Below, in pieces: positions 8,811-18,071 of a stretch of 64,000 nt of DNA. The notes under the pieces were generated by a model. That model searched no databases. It was not told the origin of the DNA and saw only the letters and a list, made by a program, of their open reading frames with translations. A program made the translations under genes and the position numbers. The first letter of the stretch is position 1. Every line of letters begins with the position of its first letter. This DNA is from Chryseobacterium oranimense (GTDB lineage Bacteria > Bacteroidota > Bacteroidia > Flavobacteriales > Weeksellaceae), in NCBI RefSeq assembly GCF_900129755.1, contig NZ_FQWT01000002.1:434001-498000 (forward strand), read 5' to 3'.

Positions 8811-9698
8811 ATGAAAAAACTATTGAACATCCTATTTCTTTCCTTTTCCGTCGTCGGTTTCTGTCAGAAAGTTGAATTCAAAGCAGTAACAGATTCGTCA
8901 CAGGTTTTCAAAGGTGAAATCGCAGGAATGCCGGTCACAATGCAACTTTATTTTGCCGGCATTGCAGATTGCAGCCTTCACCAGTATTTTGTGGACGGCT
9001 GGTATTATTACAATAAGCACCAGAAGAAAATTCCTCTGACAGGTGTTTATAACTATGGAAAACTGTATTTATATCATTTCGGCAATAAGCAGAAACAGAA
9101 TTCAAAACTGCTTAAAGATCAGATTACTTCACCCCAGAAAGTGGAAAAAACGGCTGAAATTGCAGAAGCCCTGTCTCCTAAAGAATATATTGTATTTGAT
9201 CAGGATAATCCTAAAGGAAATAAGATCCCGGGAAACTTTTATCTTAATCAAAAAGTTCAGCCGGCACAATTATTTACCGGTAATGACATGATTTACCGGT
9301 ATAATAATTACCTGACCTTACCTAACAACAAAAAGATCAATACTTTTGATTTTATTAATAAACACGGCGGCAACCAACTGATTTCCTATGCTTCAGGAAA
9401 AAACGGCAACCGGGTTTTACTGTATTTTGAACATTCCTCCAACTTTAATGCCTGCGGAAGATGTGGAGCAAGTGAAGGTGAAAAAGGCTATAGAATCCTG
9501 TATTTTACAAAGGACTGGAATTACAAAAACTATGAAGAGTTCCTGACCGAAAGCTGCCTCGAAAACATCTACGACACTACTGAAACAAAATCTAAAGACC
9601 GGAAAACGTTGAAGTATAAGATCAGCAAAACCACCACTTCTCCGGCTTATACTCTTACGGTTGATATAAACAATGCTTCTGTGATAAGATCAAAATAA
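8811..9698 (+). CDS. Secreted protein of unknown function
   Basis: I place the start at 8811, where MKKLLNILFLSFSVVGFCQ gives a clean signal peptide; an in-frame ATG further upstream (8736) lies inside the DUF445 gene and would bury the signal. The mature protein (about 275 residues) shows no family I recognise. It has a CGRCG-like segment (NACGRCGASEGEKG) that could bind metal or form disulfides. It begins 19 bp after DUF445 on the same strand and is probably co-transcribed. Confidence 0.7.
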   Translation: MKKLLNILFLSFSVVGFCQKVEFKAVTDSSQVFKGEIAGMPVTMQLYFAGIADCSLHQYFVDGWYYYNKHQKKIPLTGVYNYGKLYLYHFGNKQKQNSKLLKDQITSPQKVEKTAEIAEALSPKEYIVFDQDNPKGNKIPGNFYLNQKVQPAQLFTGNDMIYRYNNYLTLPNNKKINTFDFINKHGGNQLISYASGKNGNRVLLYFEHSSNFNACGRCGASEGEKGYRILYFTKDWNYKNYEEFLTESCLENIYDTTETKSKDRKTLKYKISKTTTSPAYTLTVDINNASVIRSK

Positions 9699-9726
9699 AA
9701 AAGAGAGCTTCTCAACTCCCTTTATC

Positions 9727-10764
9727 TTATCTTGGCAATCTGCCTGCTCTTTTTAAAAGTTCTTTATTGATCTCATTGATCAGTTCCGGGCCTTCGTAGA
9801 TGAATCCGGTATAAAGCTGCACCAGACTTGCTCCGGCATCCAGTTTCTCCATGGCATCCTTTGCAGAGTGAATTCCTCCTACCCCGATGATCGGAAAAGC
9901 TCTGTTGCTTTTATCGGAAAGATATTTAATCATTTTGGTACTTCTTTCACGAATTGGCTTCCCGCTTAAACCGCCGTTTCCGATCTCCGCTAAAATCTCA
10001 GGGGAAGTTTTCAGCCCTTCTCTGTTGACAGAAGTATTAGAAACTACAATTCCATCAATTTTTGTTTCAGCAATCAATTCTATAATTTCATCTAATTGAT
10101 TGTTATTCAAATCCGGGGCGATTTTCAATAAAATTGGCTTCCGTACAGCCTTTGACTGGTTGATTTTCTTTACTTCTGTAATCAGCTCACGAAGGTATTC
10201 CACATCTTCCAGCTTGGCATGGCTTCCTACATTCGGGCAGCTCACATTCAGAACGAAGTAATCTACATGGGGATGAAGACCTTCAAAACAGTCCAGATAA
10301 TCCTGGGTATAGTTTTCCGGTTTTGTGTCGGTATTTTTTCCGATGTTTCCACCGATGATTATTTTTCCTTTGTTGGATTTCAGCTTCTCAATCGCTGCTT
10401 CAAGACCATCATTATTGAAACCCATCCTGTTGATAATTCCGCCATCTTCAATGAGACGGAACAATCTTTTCTTAGGATTTCCAGCCTGAGCTCTTGGAGT
10501 TACTGTCCCGATTTCTACAAATCCGAAACCTAAATCTCCCAATTCATTAAATAAAACGGCATTTTTATCGAAACCTGCGGCCAATCCGACAGGATTTTTA
10601 AATTTCAATCCGAAAACTTCTCTTTCCAGACGTTTATCTTCAATAGGCTTGGGTAAAAATAATCTGGTAAGAAATCCAAAATTTTTAAGCATTGAAAATG
10701 TAAAATGATGAACTTCTTCGGGATCAAATTTGAAGAGAATGGGTCGGATGATACTTTTGTACAT
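9727..10764 (-). CDS. pyrD: Dihydroorotate dehydrogenase (quinone), class 2
   Basis: A 345-residue class 2 DHODH, the membrane-associated FMN enzyme that oxidises dihydroorotate to orotate with quinone in pyrimidine synthesis. The N-terminal helix region [20 protein letters not shown] is the quinone-side extension. [17 protein letters not shown], the catalytic serine region [10 protein letters not shown] and the FMN-phosphate segment [13 protein letters not shown] follow. Length is typical. It is monocistronic and convergent with the gene before it. Confidence 0.96.
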   Translation of the reverse strand: MYKSIIRPILFKFDPEEVHHFTFSMLKNFGFLTRLFLPKPIEDKRLEREVFGLKFKNPVGLAAGFDKNAVLFNELGDLGFGFVEIGTVTPRAQAGNPKKRLFRLIEDGGIINRMGFNNDGLEAAIEKLKSNKGKIIIGGNIGKNTDTKPENYTQDYLDCFEGLHPHVDYFVLNVSCPNVGSHAKLEDVEYLRELITEVKKINQSKAVRKPILLKIAPDLNNNQLDEIIELIAETKIDGIVVSNTSVNREGLKTSPEILAEIGNGGLSGKPIRERSTKMIKYLSDKSNRAFPIIGVGGIHSAKDAMEKLDAGASLVQLYTGFIYEGPELINEINKELLKRAGRLPR

Positions 10765-10893
10765 TGAAAAAAAGTTTTACAAAAATACTCAATTTAAAAT
10801 TAATGACCGATTAACCTATGATATTTTATCAAAATGCCTTTTATATACATCATCTATAAAGGTAAATTATCCATAAATCAGCATTTTCGACTA

Positions 10894-11589
10894 TTAAGAA
10901 TAAGTACTCAAATCAAAATTCAGGATATCTCCTACTCTCCTGAACTCTTCATCTATCGTGGCATTTACCGTAATTCTTTCGTTAGAAACAGGATGATTAA
11001 AAATCAATTGATGAGCATGAAGCGTCATTTTGTTAATGCCAAATGTTTCCAGCCACAACTTATTTTGTTTGTTGCAACCATGTTTGCGACAGCCCAAGAT
11101 CGGATGCAGAATATGTTTAAAATGTTTTCTCAACTGATGAAATCGTCCCGTTTCAGGAATAGCTTCCACTAAACAATATCTGGAAGTCTGATGTTTTAAG
11201 AAAGGTAAATCAATTTCTGAAGTCTGCAAACGACGATAATAAGTGACTGCATTCTGCCTGACTTCATTTTCATTAACCAAGTCGTAATCAATCGTTTCTT
11301 CTTCTTTCGTCCAGCCACGAAGAATAGCTAAATACTTCTTTTCAACTTCTTTTGCAGCAAATCTATCGCTCATGACCCGAAGAGTATCTTTATCTAAAGT
11401 AAATAATAAGACTCCCGAAGTTTTTCGGTCAAGACGATGCACCGGATAAACTTTTTGCCCTATTTGCTTTCTCAACTCCTGGATGGCGTAAGTATCTGCC
11501 TCTCCCGAATAAAAAGATTTATGAACCAGTAGCCCGCTCGGTTTATTGATGGCAATAAGATGTTCGTCGCGATAAAGAATTTCTAACAT
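10894..11589 (-). CDS. RluA-family RNA pseudouridine synthase (TruC-like)
   Basis: The start is placed at 11589, giving MLEILYRDEHLIAINKPSGL, the normal family N-terminus; the frame stays open upstream into the palindromic repeat but that part is non-coding in appearance. The 231-residue protein has the catalytic motif HRLDRKTSGVLLF with D54 as nucleophile and the later ETGRFHQLRKHFKHI block. It converts uridine to pseudouridine in tRNA or rRNA. It resembles TruC (tRNA U65) more than RluD by its small size and lack of an S4 domain. Confidence 0.9.
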   Translation of the reverse strand: MLEILYRDEHLIAINKPSGLLVHKSFYSGEADTYAIQELRKQIGQKVYPVHRLDRKTSGVLLFTLDKDTLRVMSDRFAAKEVEKKYLAILRGWTKEEETIDYDLVNENEVRQNAVTYYRRLQTSEIDLPFLKHQTSRYCLVEAIPETGRFHQLRKHFKHILHPILGCRKHGCNKQNKLWLETFGINKMTLHAHQLIFNHPVSNERITVNATIDEEFRRVGDILNFDLSTYS

Positions 11590-11650
11590 GGGGCAAAAGT
11601 AGAGATTTTTGACTGATCTATAGCCCTGATTGAGCGGTATGTCTGAGCTC

Positions 11651-11703
11651 TTTTCTGGATTAGGGTTGCGGCGGCGCTGCCGCCGCAACCCTAATCCAGA
11701 AAA
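11651..11703. repeat. Perfect 25-bp GC-rich hairpin inside a probable interspersed repeat
   Basis: The arm 11651-11675 starts TTTTCTGGATTAGGG and ends GCGGCGGC; 11679-11703 is its exact reverse complement, with a 3-nt loop (GCT). The flanks read ATAGCCCTGATTGAGCGG on the left (about 11620-11638) and GCGAGTAGCGAAAGCAGG on the right (from 11705). I recall such flanks as a dispersed palindromic element in Flavobacteriia, but cannot verify it. It could also act as a bidirectional terminator. Confidence 0.7.
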
Positions 11704-11790
11704 AGCGAGTAGCGAAAGCAGGTTCCCGGCTCCTAATTGCCATGTACATAAAAACTTCCATCTTCCATCCTCAACTTCCGGCTTTTTCAC

Positions 11791-11798
11791 TATTTTTG
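11791..11798 (+). promoter_or_regulatory. -7 promoter box of glyQS
   Basis: TATTTTTG matches TAnnTTTG and lies 21 nt before the chosen ATG at 11820. It lies downstream of an in-frame ATG at 11742, which therefore cannot be the start. Confidence 0.7.
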
Positions 11799-11819
11799 CA
11801 CATCAGACGTAAAAAAATT

Positions 11820-13361
11820 ATGGCAAAGCAAGAAGATGTTTTCAAGAAAGTGATTTCTCACGCTAAAGAATATGGTTTTATTTTCCCTTCCAGTGAGATC
11901 TATGACGGTTTATCCGCTGTTTATGATTATGGACAGAACGGTGCCGAATTAAAAAACAATATCAAACAATATTGGTGGAAAGCTATGGTACAGCTTAACG
12001 AAAATATTGTCGGCATTGATTCGGCGATCCTTATGCATCCTACCACATGGAAGGCATCGGGCCACGTAGACGCTTTCAACGATCCATTGATTGACAATAA
12101 GGATTCTAAAAAACGTTTCAGAGCAGACGTTTTGGTGGAAGATTACTGTGCTAAAATTGAAGACAAAGAGAATAAAGAAATTGAAAAGGCAGCAAAAAGA
12201 TTCGGTGATGCTTTCGATAAAGACCAATTTGTTGCAACGAATCCAAAGATTCTTGAATACAGAGCAAAAAGAGAAGCTATTCTTTCAAGACTGGCAAAAT
12301 CTCTTGAAAATGAAGATCTTGCTGATGTAAAAGCTCTAATTGAAGAATTGGAAATTGCTGACCCGGATACAGGTTCTAAAAACTGGACGGAAGTAAGACA
12401 GTTCAACCTGATGTTCGGAACTAAATTAGGTGCTTCCGCAGATTCTGCGATGGATCTTTATTTAAGACCGGAAACAGCTCAGGGTATCTTTGTGAACTTT
12501 TTAAATGTTCAGAAAACCTCACGTCATAAACTTCCTTTCGGTATTGCCCAAATTGGTAAAGCGTTCAGAAATGAAATCGTTGCCAGACAGTTTATTTTCA
12601 GAATGCGTGAATTCGAGCAGATGGAAATGCAGTTTTTTGTAGCTCCGGGAACTGAGCTTGAGTTCTATGAAAACTGGAAGCAAAAACGTCTGAACTGGCA
12701 CTTAGCCCTTGGCTTAGGTAATGAAAATTACAGATTCCACGATCATGAAAAGTTAGCTCACTATGCAAATGCTGCAGCTGATATTGAATTCAACTTCCCA
12801 TTCGGATTTAAAGAATTGGAAGGTATCCACTCAAGAACTGATTTTGATTTAAAAGCTCACGAAGAATATTCAGGAAGAAAGCTTCAGTTCTTCGATCCTG
12901 AAAGAAACGAAAATTATGTTCCTTATGTGGTGGAAACATCTGTAGGTTTAGACAGGTTATTCCTTTCCATATTTGCTCACTGTCTGAAAGATGAAACGCT
13001 TGAAGACGGTTCAGAAAGAACAGTATTGTCTTTACCTCCTGCATTGGCTCCGATCAAAGCGGCTATCCTTCCGCTAATGAAAAAAGACGGTCTGGCAGAA
13101 TATGCAGAGAAAATCTTCAACGATTTGAAATACGATTTCAACCTGTTCTACGAAGAAAAAGATGCCATCGGAAAACGTTACAGAAGACAGGATGCCATAG
13201 GTACTCCTTACTGTATCACGATCGACCACGATTCTTTAACAGATCATACGGTAACCATTAGAGACAGGGATACCATGCAGCAGGAAAGAGTTCCTGTTTC
13301 AGATTTGAGAAGGATCATCGACGAGAAAACGAATTTCAGAAATTTACTTTCTAAAATATAG
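11820..13361 (+). CDS. glyS: Glycine--tRNA ligase
   Basis: A 513-residue single-chain (alpha2-type) class II glycyl-tRNA synthetase that charges tRNA-Gly in the cytoplasm. The start at 11820 gives MAKQEDVFKKVISHAKEYGF and is preceded by the promoter box. Family motifs visible are FIFPSSEIYDGLSAVYDYG, the class II motif 2 region GKAFRNEIVARQFIFRMREF, EFEQMEMQFF and, near the C-terminus, the anticodon-binding domain with RYRRQDAIGTPYC. It is a separate transcription unit ended by a terminator. Confidence 0.96.
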   Translation: MAKQEDVFKKVISHAKEYGFIFPSSEIYDGLSAVYDYGQNGAELKNNIKQYWWKAMVQLNENIVGIDSAILMHPTTWKASGHVDAFNDPLIDNKDSKKRFRADVLVEDYCAKIEDKENKEIEKAAKRFGDAFDKDQFVATNPKILEYRAKREAILSRLAKSLENEDLADVKALIEELEIADPDTGSKNWTEVRQFNLMFGTKLGASADSAMDLYLRPETAQGIFVNFLNVQKTSRHKLPFGIAQIGKAFRNEIVARQFIFRMREFEQMEMQFFVAPGTELEFYENWKQKRLNWHLALGLGNENYRFHDHEKLAHYANAAADIEFNFPFGFKELEGIHSRTDFDLKAHEEYSGRKLQFFDPERNENYVPYVVETSVGLDRLFLSIFAHCLKDETLEDGSERTVLSLPPALAPIKAAILPLMKKDGLAEYAEKIFNDLKYDFNLFYEEKDAIGKRYRRQDAIGTPYCITIDHDSLTDHTVTIRDRDTMQQERVPVSDLRRIIDEKTNFRNLLSKI

Positions 13362-13364
13362 ATT

Positions 13365-13391
13365 AAAAGCCCCATCATCCGGGGCTTTTTT
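13365..13391 (+). terminator. Rho-independent terminator after glycyl-tRNA synthetase
   Basis: AAAAGCCCC (13365-13373), a 7-nt loop and GGGGCTTTT followed by more T residues. Starts 3 nt after the stop codon. Confidence 0.9.
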
Positions 13392-13537
13392 ATTTTTTAT
13401 TACATCATAACATCTGCGTGATCTGCTAATCCACAAGCATTAAAAAGTTCTCGCAGATTTCTTTTCGGCATTAAAGTATATTCTTATTCATTTGTTTTCA
13501 CAAGAAATTAACTGTGTTGGCATATTCCTGAATTTAT

Positions 13538-13545
13538 TATTTTTG
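13538..13545 (+). promoter_or_regulatory. -7 promoter box of the tandem secreted paralogues
   Basis: TATTTTTG at 13538-13545 with TTG at 13517-13519 upstream (18-nt spacing). The first ATG is at 13557. Confidence 0.65.
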
Positions 13546-13556
13546 CCAAAATACAC

Positions 13557-15056
13557 ATGATGAAAAAACTATATCTCTTTTTGTTTGGATTATTCCAAAC
13601 ACTAGCCTTTTCCCAAACTCAGGATCTGGCAGTTTTAGCCACCGGAAAATATCTGGGTCTGAAATCCATTCTAGATAATGACAGAAATCTTTTCGGCTAC
13701 TTTGCACTTTATGATGTAGGAAAAACGGAAAACAATAAAAAGAAAAACAAATTAGAATACATCATTTTTGATAAAAATCTCAATTCTCTTTCCTCCGGAA
13801 ATTTTGAAACTGACGAGACAGCTATTGAATACTATTCCTATATCAATTCAGAAAAACAATTAGTCATTACCCCTTCTTTCAATGCATATGATTATGCGTT
13901 TGACACGTCATTTTACACTCCTTCGGATTTTATTATCAGTCTTAATGATTATAAAATCAAAAAGAAAGATAATCTTCAGTATGACGGAACAAACCTCATT
14001 CCTGTACCTGTTTCCAAAACGAATGGAGAACGAAAAGACGATAACAGAAATTTAAAGAAAACTCTCGGATATCAATTAACTTCTGAAGTAATAGAGCTTA
14101 ATAACAATCAGACCCTTATTTTTGAATACAAATATGACAGGCCTTTATTTAAAGATATTTCCCTTAAGCTTTTCAATGATAAGAATGAAAAACTTTGGGA
14201 TTATAAATTCTTCGATCAGGATAATAAATACAATTTCGTCAACTTCAAAGTTGTAAATTATGACAATGATATTCTGATCGCTAAAGTGAACAGACATCAG
14301 AAAGATTCTTCGGAGTATAATTTTATGATATTTGATTTGAAGACAGGAAAGATAATGTCCGTACTTCCGTTTCCGTATGAAAACAACCTTTATATTACCC
14401 TTAACTCTGCAGACGGAGCAATAAACGGTAAATACAATACAACTGATAAACTGACATCTTTATTGAGGTATTCAGGAGGTCCGCTTAATTTTTATAATGA
14501 AGGGTTTGTAAAGCTTATTTATGATAAAAGCACCAACCAGCTGACATTTAATGACATTCATCTTCTTGATGATGTGTACAGCAGCCATAAAGATATAGAA
14601 GAGCTTAAAGATCCCTTTGATTCGAAAGATATTGATATAAAGTCAGTAAGTTTTTTAAAGAACAACGATATTGTTATTATTTTTCAGAAAATAAGCAGGA
14701 AAAACAATGCAGTCTCAGATATTATAATGATGCATCTGGATCCAATGATGAAACTGAAAAACCTCAAAGTTTATCCCACTCAGAAAAATAGCACTTACCT
14801 TTTTTCACAATACCTGAATGATAAAAATGATATGGTATTTTTCTATGCAGACACTGAAAGAAAAAACAGAGAAAAGAAATGGAACCTCTTTATCAATACA
14901 TTTATAAACGGACAATGGAAACAGGAGGTATTACCAATGTCCTCAGAGAACAATATCACTATTCCCTATATAGCAAAAGAAGGATATATTCTCCTTCAGG
15001 AGTTCAACGAAAAAGAAAAATTCAATAAAATACGTTTGGAAAGGCTCAATTATTAA
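13557..15056 (+). CDS. Secreted protein of unknown function, tandem paralogue 1
   Basis: A 499-residue protein with a signal peptide (MMKKLYLFLFGLFQTLAFSQ; start may equally be 13560). I do not recognise its family. It is clearly paralogous to the next gene: both begin with MKKLYxxxFGLFQ and share TQDLxxLAxG, FDKNL/LDKNLN, KKWNLFINT and the terminal EKFNKIRLE(R/K)LNY. Short extended segments ending in FD or D suggest a beta-rich, possibly propeller-like fold (inference). No C-terminal T9SS domain is seen. Confidence 0.8.
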   Translation: MMKKLYLFLFGLFQTLAFSQTQDLAVLATGKYLGLKSILDNDRNLFGYFALYDVGKTENNKKKNKLEYIIFDKNLNSLSSGNFETDETAIEYYSYINSEKQLVITPSFNAYDYAFDTSFYTPSDFIISLNDYKIKKKDNLQYDGTNLIPVPVSKTNGERKDDNRNLKKTLGYQLTSEVIELNNNQTLIFEYKYDRPLFKDISLKLFNDKNEKLWDYKFFDQDNKYNFVNFKVVNYDNDILIAKVNRHQKDSSEYNFMIFDLKTGKIMSVLPFPYENNLYITLNSADGAINGKYNTTDKLTSLLRYSGGPLNFYNEGFVKLIYDKSTNQLTFNDIHLLDDVYSSHKDIEELKDPFDSKDIDIKSVSFLKNNDIVIIFQKISRKNNAVSDIIMMHLDPMMKLKNLKVYPTQKNSTYLFSQYLNDKNDMVFFYADTERKNREKKWNLFINTFINGQWKQEVLPMSSENNITIPYIAKEGYILLQEFNEKEKFNKIRLERLNY

Positions 15057-15098
15057 TATTTCTTTATTTAATTATTATTTTAAACAAAAATTTTATCC

Positions 15099-16619
15099 AT
15101 GAAAAAACTATATTTTCTGATCTTTGGATTATTCCAAATTTTATCTTATTCCCAGACTCAAGATCTTACAACTCTTGCAGCCGGCGACCATGTGGGAATG
15201 AATGCCCTGTTTGATGATAAAGATAACCTTTACGGCTATGTCTCTCTTTATTCTTACGGAAAAACCGGTGATAAGACCAAGAAATTCGAATACGTAATTC
15301 TTGATAAAAATCTTAACCCTGTTGCCAATAAAGAATTTGAAGGAGATATCACAGCAGCTTCTTACCTTGGGTATGTAGATTTTAAAGGACAGATTATCTT
15401 AAAGCCATCGATGATGGATTATTCTTTGGTAAAAAGCAGGGAAATCTTCACTCCCGTTTCCATGGTCATCGACCCGAAAACCAATACTATCAAAAGAAAA
15501 GTCTACTATGATTATCTAGAAGATGGTACTTTTAAAGAGATCAATGAACCCAAAAACTGGAAAGCACAGCGCAAAGAAAACCGGGATGAGAAAAAAGAAA
15601 AGGGCTACAACTATGTTTCGGCTGTAGGAGAAGTGAAAGAAGGCGGCTATTTTGCCATAGAATACAAAGACTACGGAAAATATATAAACAGCAACAGCAT
15701 CATTAAATTTGATGATAATAAAAAAGAGCTTTGGAGATATAAATATAATACAGACGGGAACAAAAAAGTATTCACCACATTATCCATTCTGGAAAGGGAT
15801 GAGAACTATATGTACTGTATCATGAAAAAAGTGAACGACGGGCAAAATGCATTTAGTCTTCTTGTCATTGATATGAAAACCGGAAAGGAGGCCTCTAACA
15901 AACCTATTGAAGGTACTTTAACAGACAATACCCTTGATAATATTGACTCATATGGAAGACTTGATAACGACAAAACCTTTGACGACAAAGTTGTTCTGTT
16001 AGGTAGAAATCTTGACAAGTTTGAAACTATTGGATATGCAAGAATGATGGTTAACAAAGCAGACTTTACCGTAGATACCCGTTGGATCAATTTTGTCCCA
16101 GATCTTAAAACTTTTCTTCCAAAAATCAATACCAGTGGCATAGTGGAAAACGGATACATGCTTCAGACCAAAGATATGTACTTCATGAATGACGGAAGCG
16201 TAGGAATCCTCACAGAAAAATACAAGCCGGAAGGCCAATACAGTGCCCCTAAAACCACCGATCTTGTTTATATTTACACCGATAAGGATTTCAAGATCAA
16301 AAATGTTCAGGTTTTTGAAAAAGAAAAAACAAAATGGGTGAACAGCGATTACCTTTTCTCCCAATATCTCAACGGCGGGAAGGATGTCGTTTTCTTCTAC
16401 CGTGACTACCAGAAAGACGAAGTCACCAGACAGAAAAAATGGAACCTTTTTATTAATACGGTTATTGACGGAAAGTTCAAGCAGGAAATTATTCCTATTT
16501 CCGAGAAAGACAATTATGCCGTTATACCATACGTTGGAAAAGAAGGCTACATTCTTCTCCGGGAGTACAACGAAAAAGAAAAGTTCAATAAGATCCGTTT
16601 GGAAAAACTAAACTACTAG
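15099..16619 (+). CDS. Secreted protein of unknown function, tandem paralogue 2
   Basis: A 506-residue signal-peptide protein (MKKLYFLIFGLFQILSYSQ) and paralogue of the preceding gene, 42 bp downstream and without an obvious promoter of its own, so probably co-transcribed. The copies have diverged over the middle but retain the C-terminal block KKWNLFINT...EKFNKIRLE. A duplication followed by divergence is the simplest explanation. Function unknown. Confidence 0.8.
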   Translation: MKKLYFLIFGLFQILSYSQTQDLTTLAAGDHVGMNALFDDKDNLYGYVSLYSYGKTGDKTKKFEYVILDKNLNPVANKEFEGDITAASYLGYVDFKGQIILKPSMMDYSLVKSREIFTPVSMVIDPKTNTIKRKVYYDYLEDGTFKEINEPKNWKAQRKENRDEKKEKGYNYVSAVGEVKEGGYFAIEYKDYGKYINSNSIIKFDDNKKELWRYKYNTDGNKKVFTTLSILERDENYMYCIMKKVNDGQNAFSLLVIDMKTGKEASNKPIEGTLTDNTLDNIDSYGRLDNDKTFDDKVVLLGRNLDKFETIGYARMMVNKADFTVDTRWINFVPDLKTFLPKINTSGIVENGYMLQTKDMYFMNDGSVGILTEKYKPEGQYSAPKTTDLVYIYTDKDFKIKNVQVFEKEKTKWVNSDYLFSQYLNGGKDVVFFYRDYQKDEVTRQKKWNLFINTVIDGKFKQEIIPISEKDNYAVIPYVGKEGYILLREYNEKEKFNKIRLEKLNY

Positions 16620-16626
16620 AAAAAAG

Positions 16627-16657
16627 AAGAATCCTGATGATGCATCAGGATTCTTTT
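16627..16657. terminator. Bidirectional terminator between convergent genes
   Basis: AAGAATCCTGATG (16627-16639) pairs with CATCAGGATTCTT (16643-16655), 3-nt loop, with flanking A and T runs. The right arm includes the stop codon of the M48 peptidase gene. Confidence 0.85.
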
Positions 16658-17979
16658 ATTGGGTAGCCGGTCTGGTAAAAATCTGCTATATTTTTGATGT
16701 CGTCCAGGCTTAAATTCCACATAAAGTTCAGGAACTGCTGGTAACTCTCACTTTGGTTTTTAGGCTCTATTCTGTCCAGATAACGGTTCAGGTTATAATT
16801 TTTGCGGGCTTCATATATTTTAGCAAAACATTTACCCAGCCAGCCTTTATAATATTTTTCCTCTTCACCATCCTGCAGAAACTGCATGGAGGCATAAATT
16901 CCCAGCCCATAATCTTCGGAATGAAAATAATTGGGAAGAATCTCCATTCGGGCTGTTTTCTTTAATGCGGTAAAAGTTTCAGAAGCTTTTTCCGGTTCCG
17001 CAGATGTTTTCAGTTCTGTAAAGATTTTTTTGAGCTTTTCGATTCTGCGGGATATTTCGGGGTGTGATGCCAGAGAGTCCTTGTCCAGCTTTTCTTTATA
17101 AAAATTATAATTGTACAGCGAAAAATCCTCCTTTTTCATCCACTTTTCATTGAAAGCCTGTTTTGGAAGGTCAAAAAGCTTTTTATAGGTTTCCACCTTC
17201 AGTTCGCGGGGAGAAATGGTGTCAAAATCCTGCAGCCGCTGAAGGGCATTAACAAATTCAGACTTTTTAAAATCACTGTTTTTAAAAATCCCATAACCCA
17301 GCGAGTCTGCCTTCATTTCCTGTTTCCTTCTTTCCACTCCTTTTTTATAGGCGCGGTTTTTAAGAATATCAAAAGCCTTCTGATTCTGGCTCTGGCTTCG
17401 TTTTACCGTTGTTTCCTTCAGGTTTTGAACAGCCGTTTTATCCATTTCATTCTGTTCAATGATGCTCAAAAATGTTTTTAACGAATGTTCATCAATCTTA
17501 TGTCCTAACTCGTGGGTAATGACTGCTGCAATCTGGTCCTCACTGTTGAGCCAGTTGTATAATCCCATATTGATTACAAAAGTTCCGTCCGCAAGGCAGT
17601 AAGCATTGGGCGTATTATCCCTTGCCACCAGAATTTTCAGATCCTGAGGAATATTTGGATTGTTTTTTCTGAGACGTTGGATAAGGCTTTTTATCTCATT
17701 TTCAAATTCAGACCTGAAGATAAAATCTTTATTTTTCACCTGCTTTTCGAAATCGGTGCCGAATTCTTTGTAGATCCTGGACAATTCTGAGCCTATCTTC
17801 CCGGAATACTGTGATTTTAACTTTTTAATAAAAACCTCATTATTTCCGGCAAAACTTTTTAAAAATTCTTTTCTCTGCAGATAATCTGCGGTGTCGATCA
17901 TTTTATAGGTCTGGGCGGATCCCATCACTGAAAAAATGAAAAACATACATACAATCAATTTTCTGGTCATATTTTTCAT
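16645..17979 (-). CDS. M48 family metallopeptidase
   Basis: A secreted or periplasmic zinc peptidase of 444 residues from the start chosen here. The zinc motif is ITHELGHKIDEHS, with H156, E157 and H160. The signal peptide is MKNMTRKLIVCMFFIFSVMG. The frame opens 12 nt further upstream, but a promoter box (TATTTTTG on the minus strand, 17989-17996) overlaps that codon, so the start must be 17982 or 17979. M48 enzymes of this kind act in envelope protein quality control; the substrate is unknown. It is convergent with the tandem paralogues. Confidence 0.88.
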   Translation of the reverse strand: MKNMTRKLIVCMFFIFSVMGSAQTYKMIDTADYLQRKEFLKSFAGNNEVFIKKLKSQYSGKIGSELSRIYKEFGTDFEKQVKNKDFIFRSEFENEIKSLIQRLRKNNPNIPQDLKILVARDNTPNAYCLADGTFVINMGLYNWLNSEDQIAAVITHELGHKIDEHSLKTFLSIIEQNEMDKTAVQNLKETTVKRSQSQNQKAFDILKNRAYKKGVERRKQEMKADSLGYGIFKNSDFKKSEFVNALQRLQDFDTISPRELKVETYKKLFDLPKQAFNEKWMKKEDFSLYNYNFYKEKLDKDSLASHPEISRRIEKLKKIFTELKTSAEPEKASETFTALKKTARMEILPNYFHSEDYGLGIYASMQFLQDGEEEKYYKGWLGKCFAKIYEARKNYNLNRYLDRIEPKNQSESYQQFLNFMWNLSLDDIKNIADFYQTGYPIKES

Positions 17980-18039
17980 CATTAATCGCAAAAATAGTTT
18001 ATTTACTGTTCCTTTCTGATTTTCTTATCAAAATTATTT

Positions 18040-18047
18040 TAAATTTG
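18040..18047 (+). promoter_or_regulatory. -7 promoter box of the serine hydrolase gene
   Basis: TAAATTTG matches TAnnTTTG and overlaps an in-frame upstream ATG (18045), which places the real start at 18072. Confidence 0.65.
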
Positions 18048-18071
18048 TTTGAGACTGATACTCATGATTAT

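Noticed and set aside
11742..11819. A 26-residue N-terminal extension of glycyl-tRNA synthetase
   Set aside because: The promoter box at 11791-11798 lies inside it, and the extension does not match the family start.
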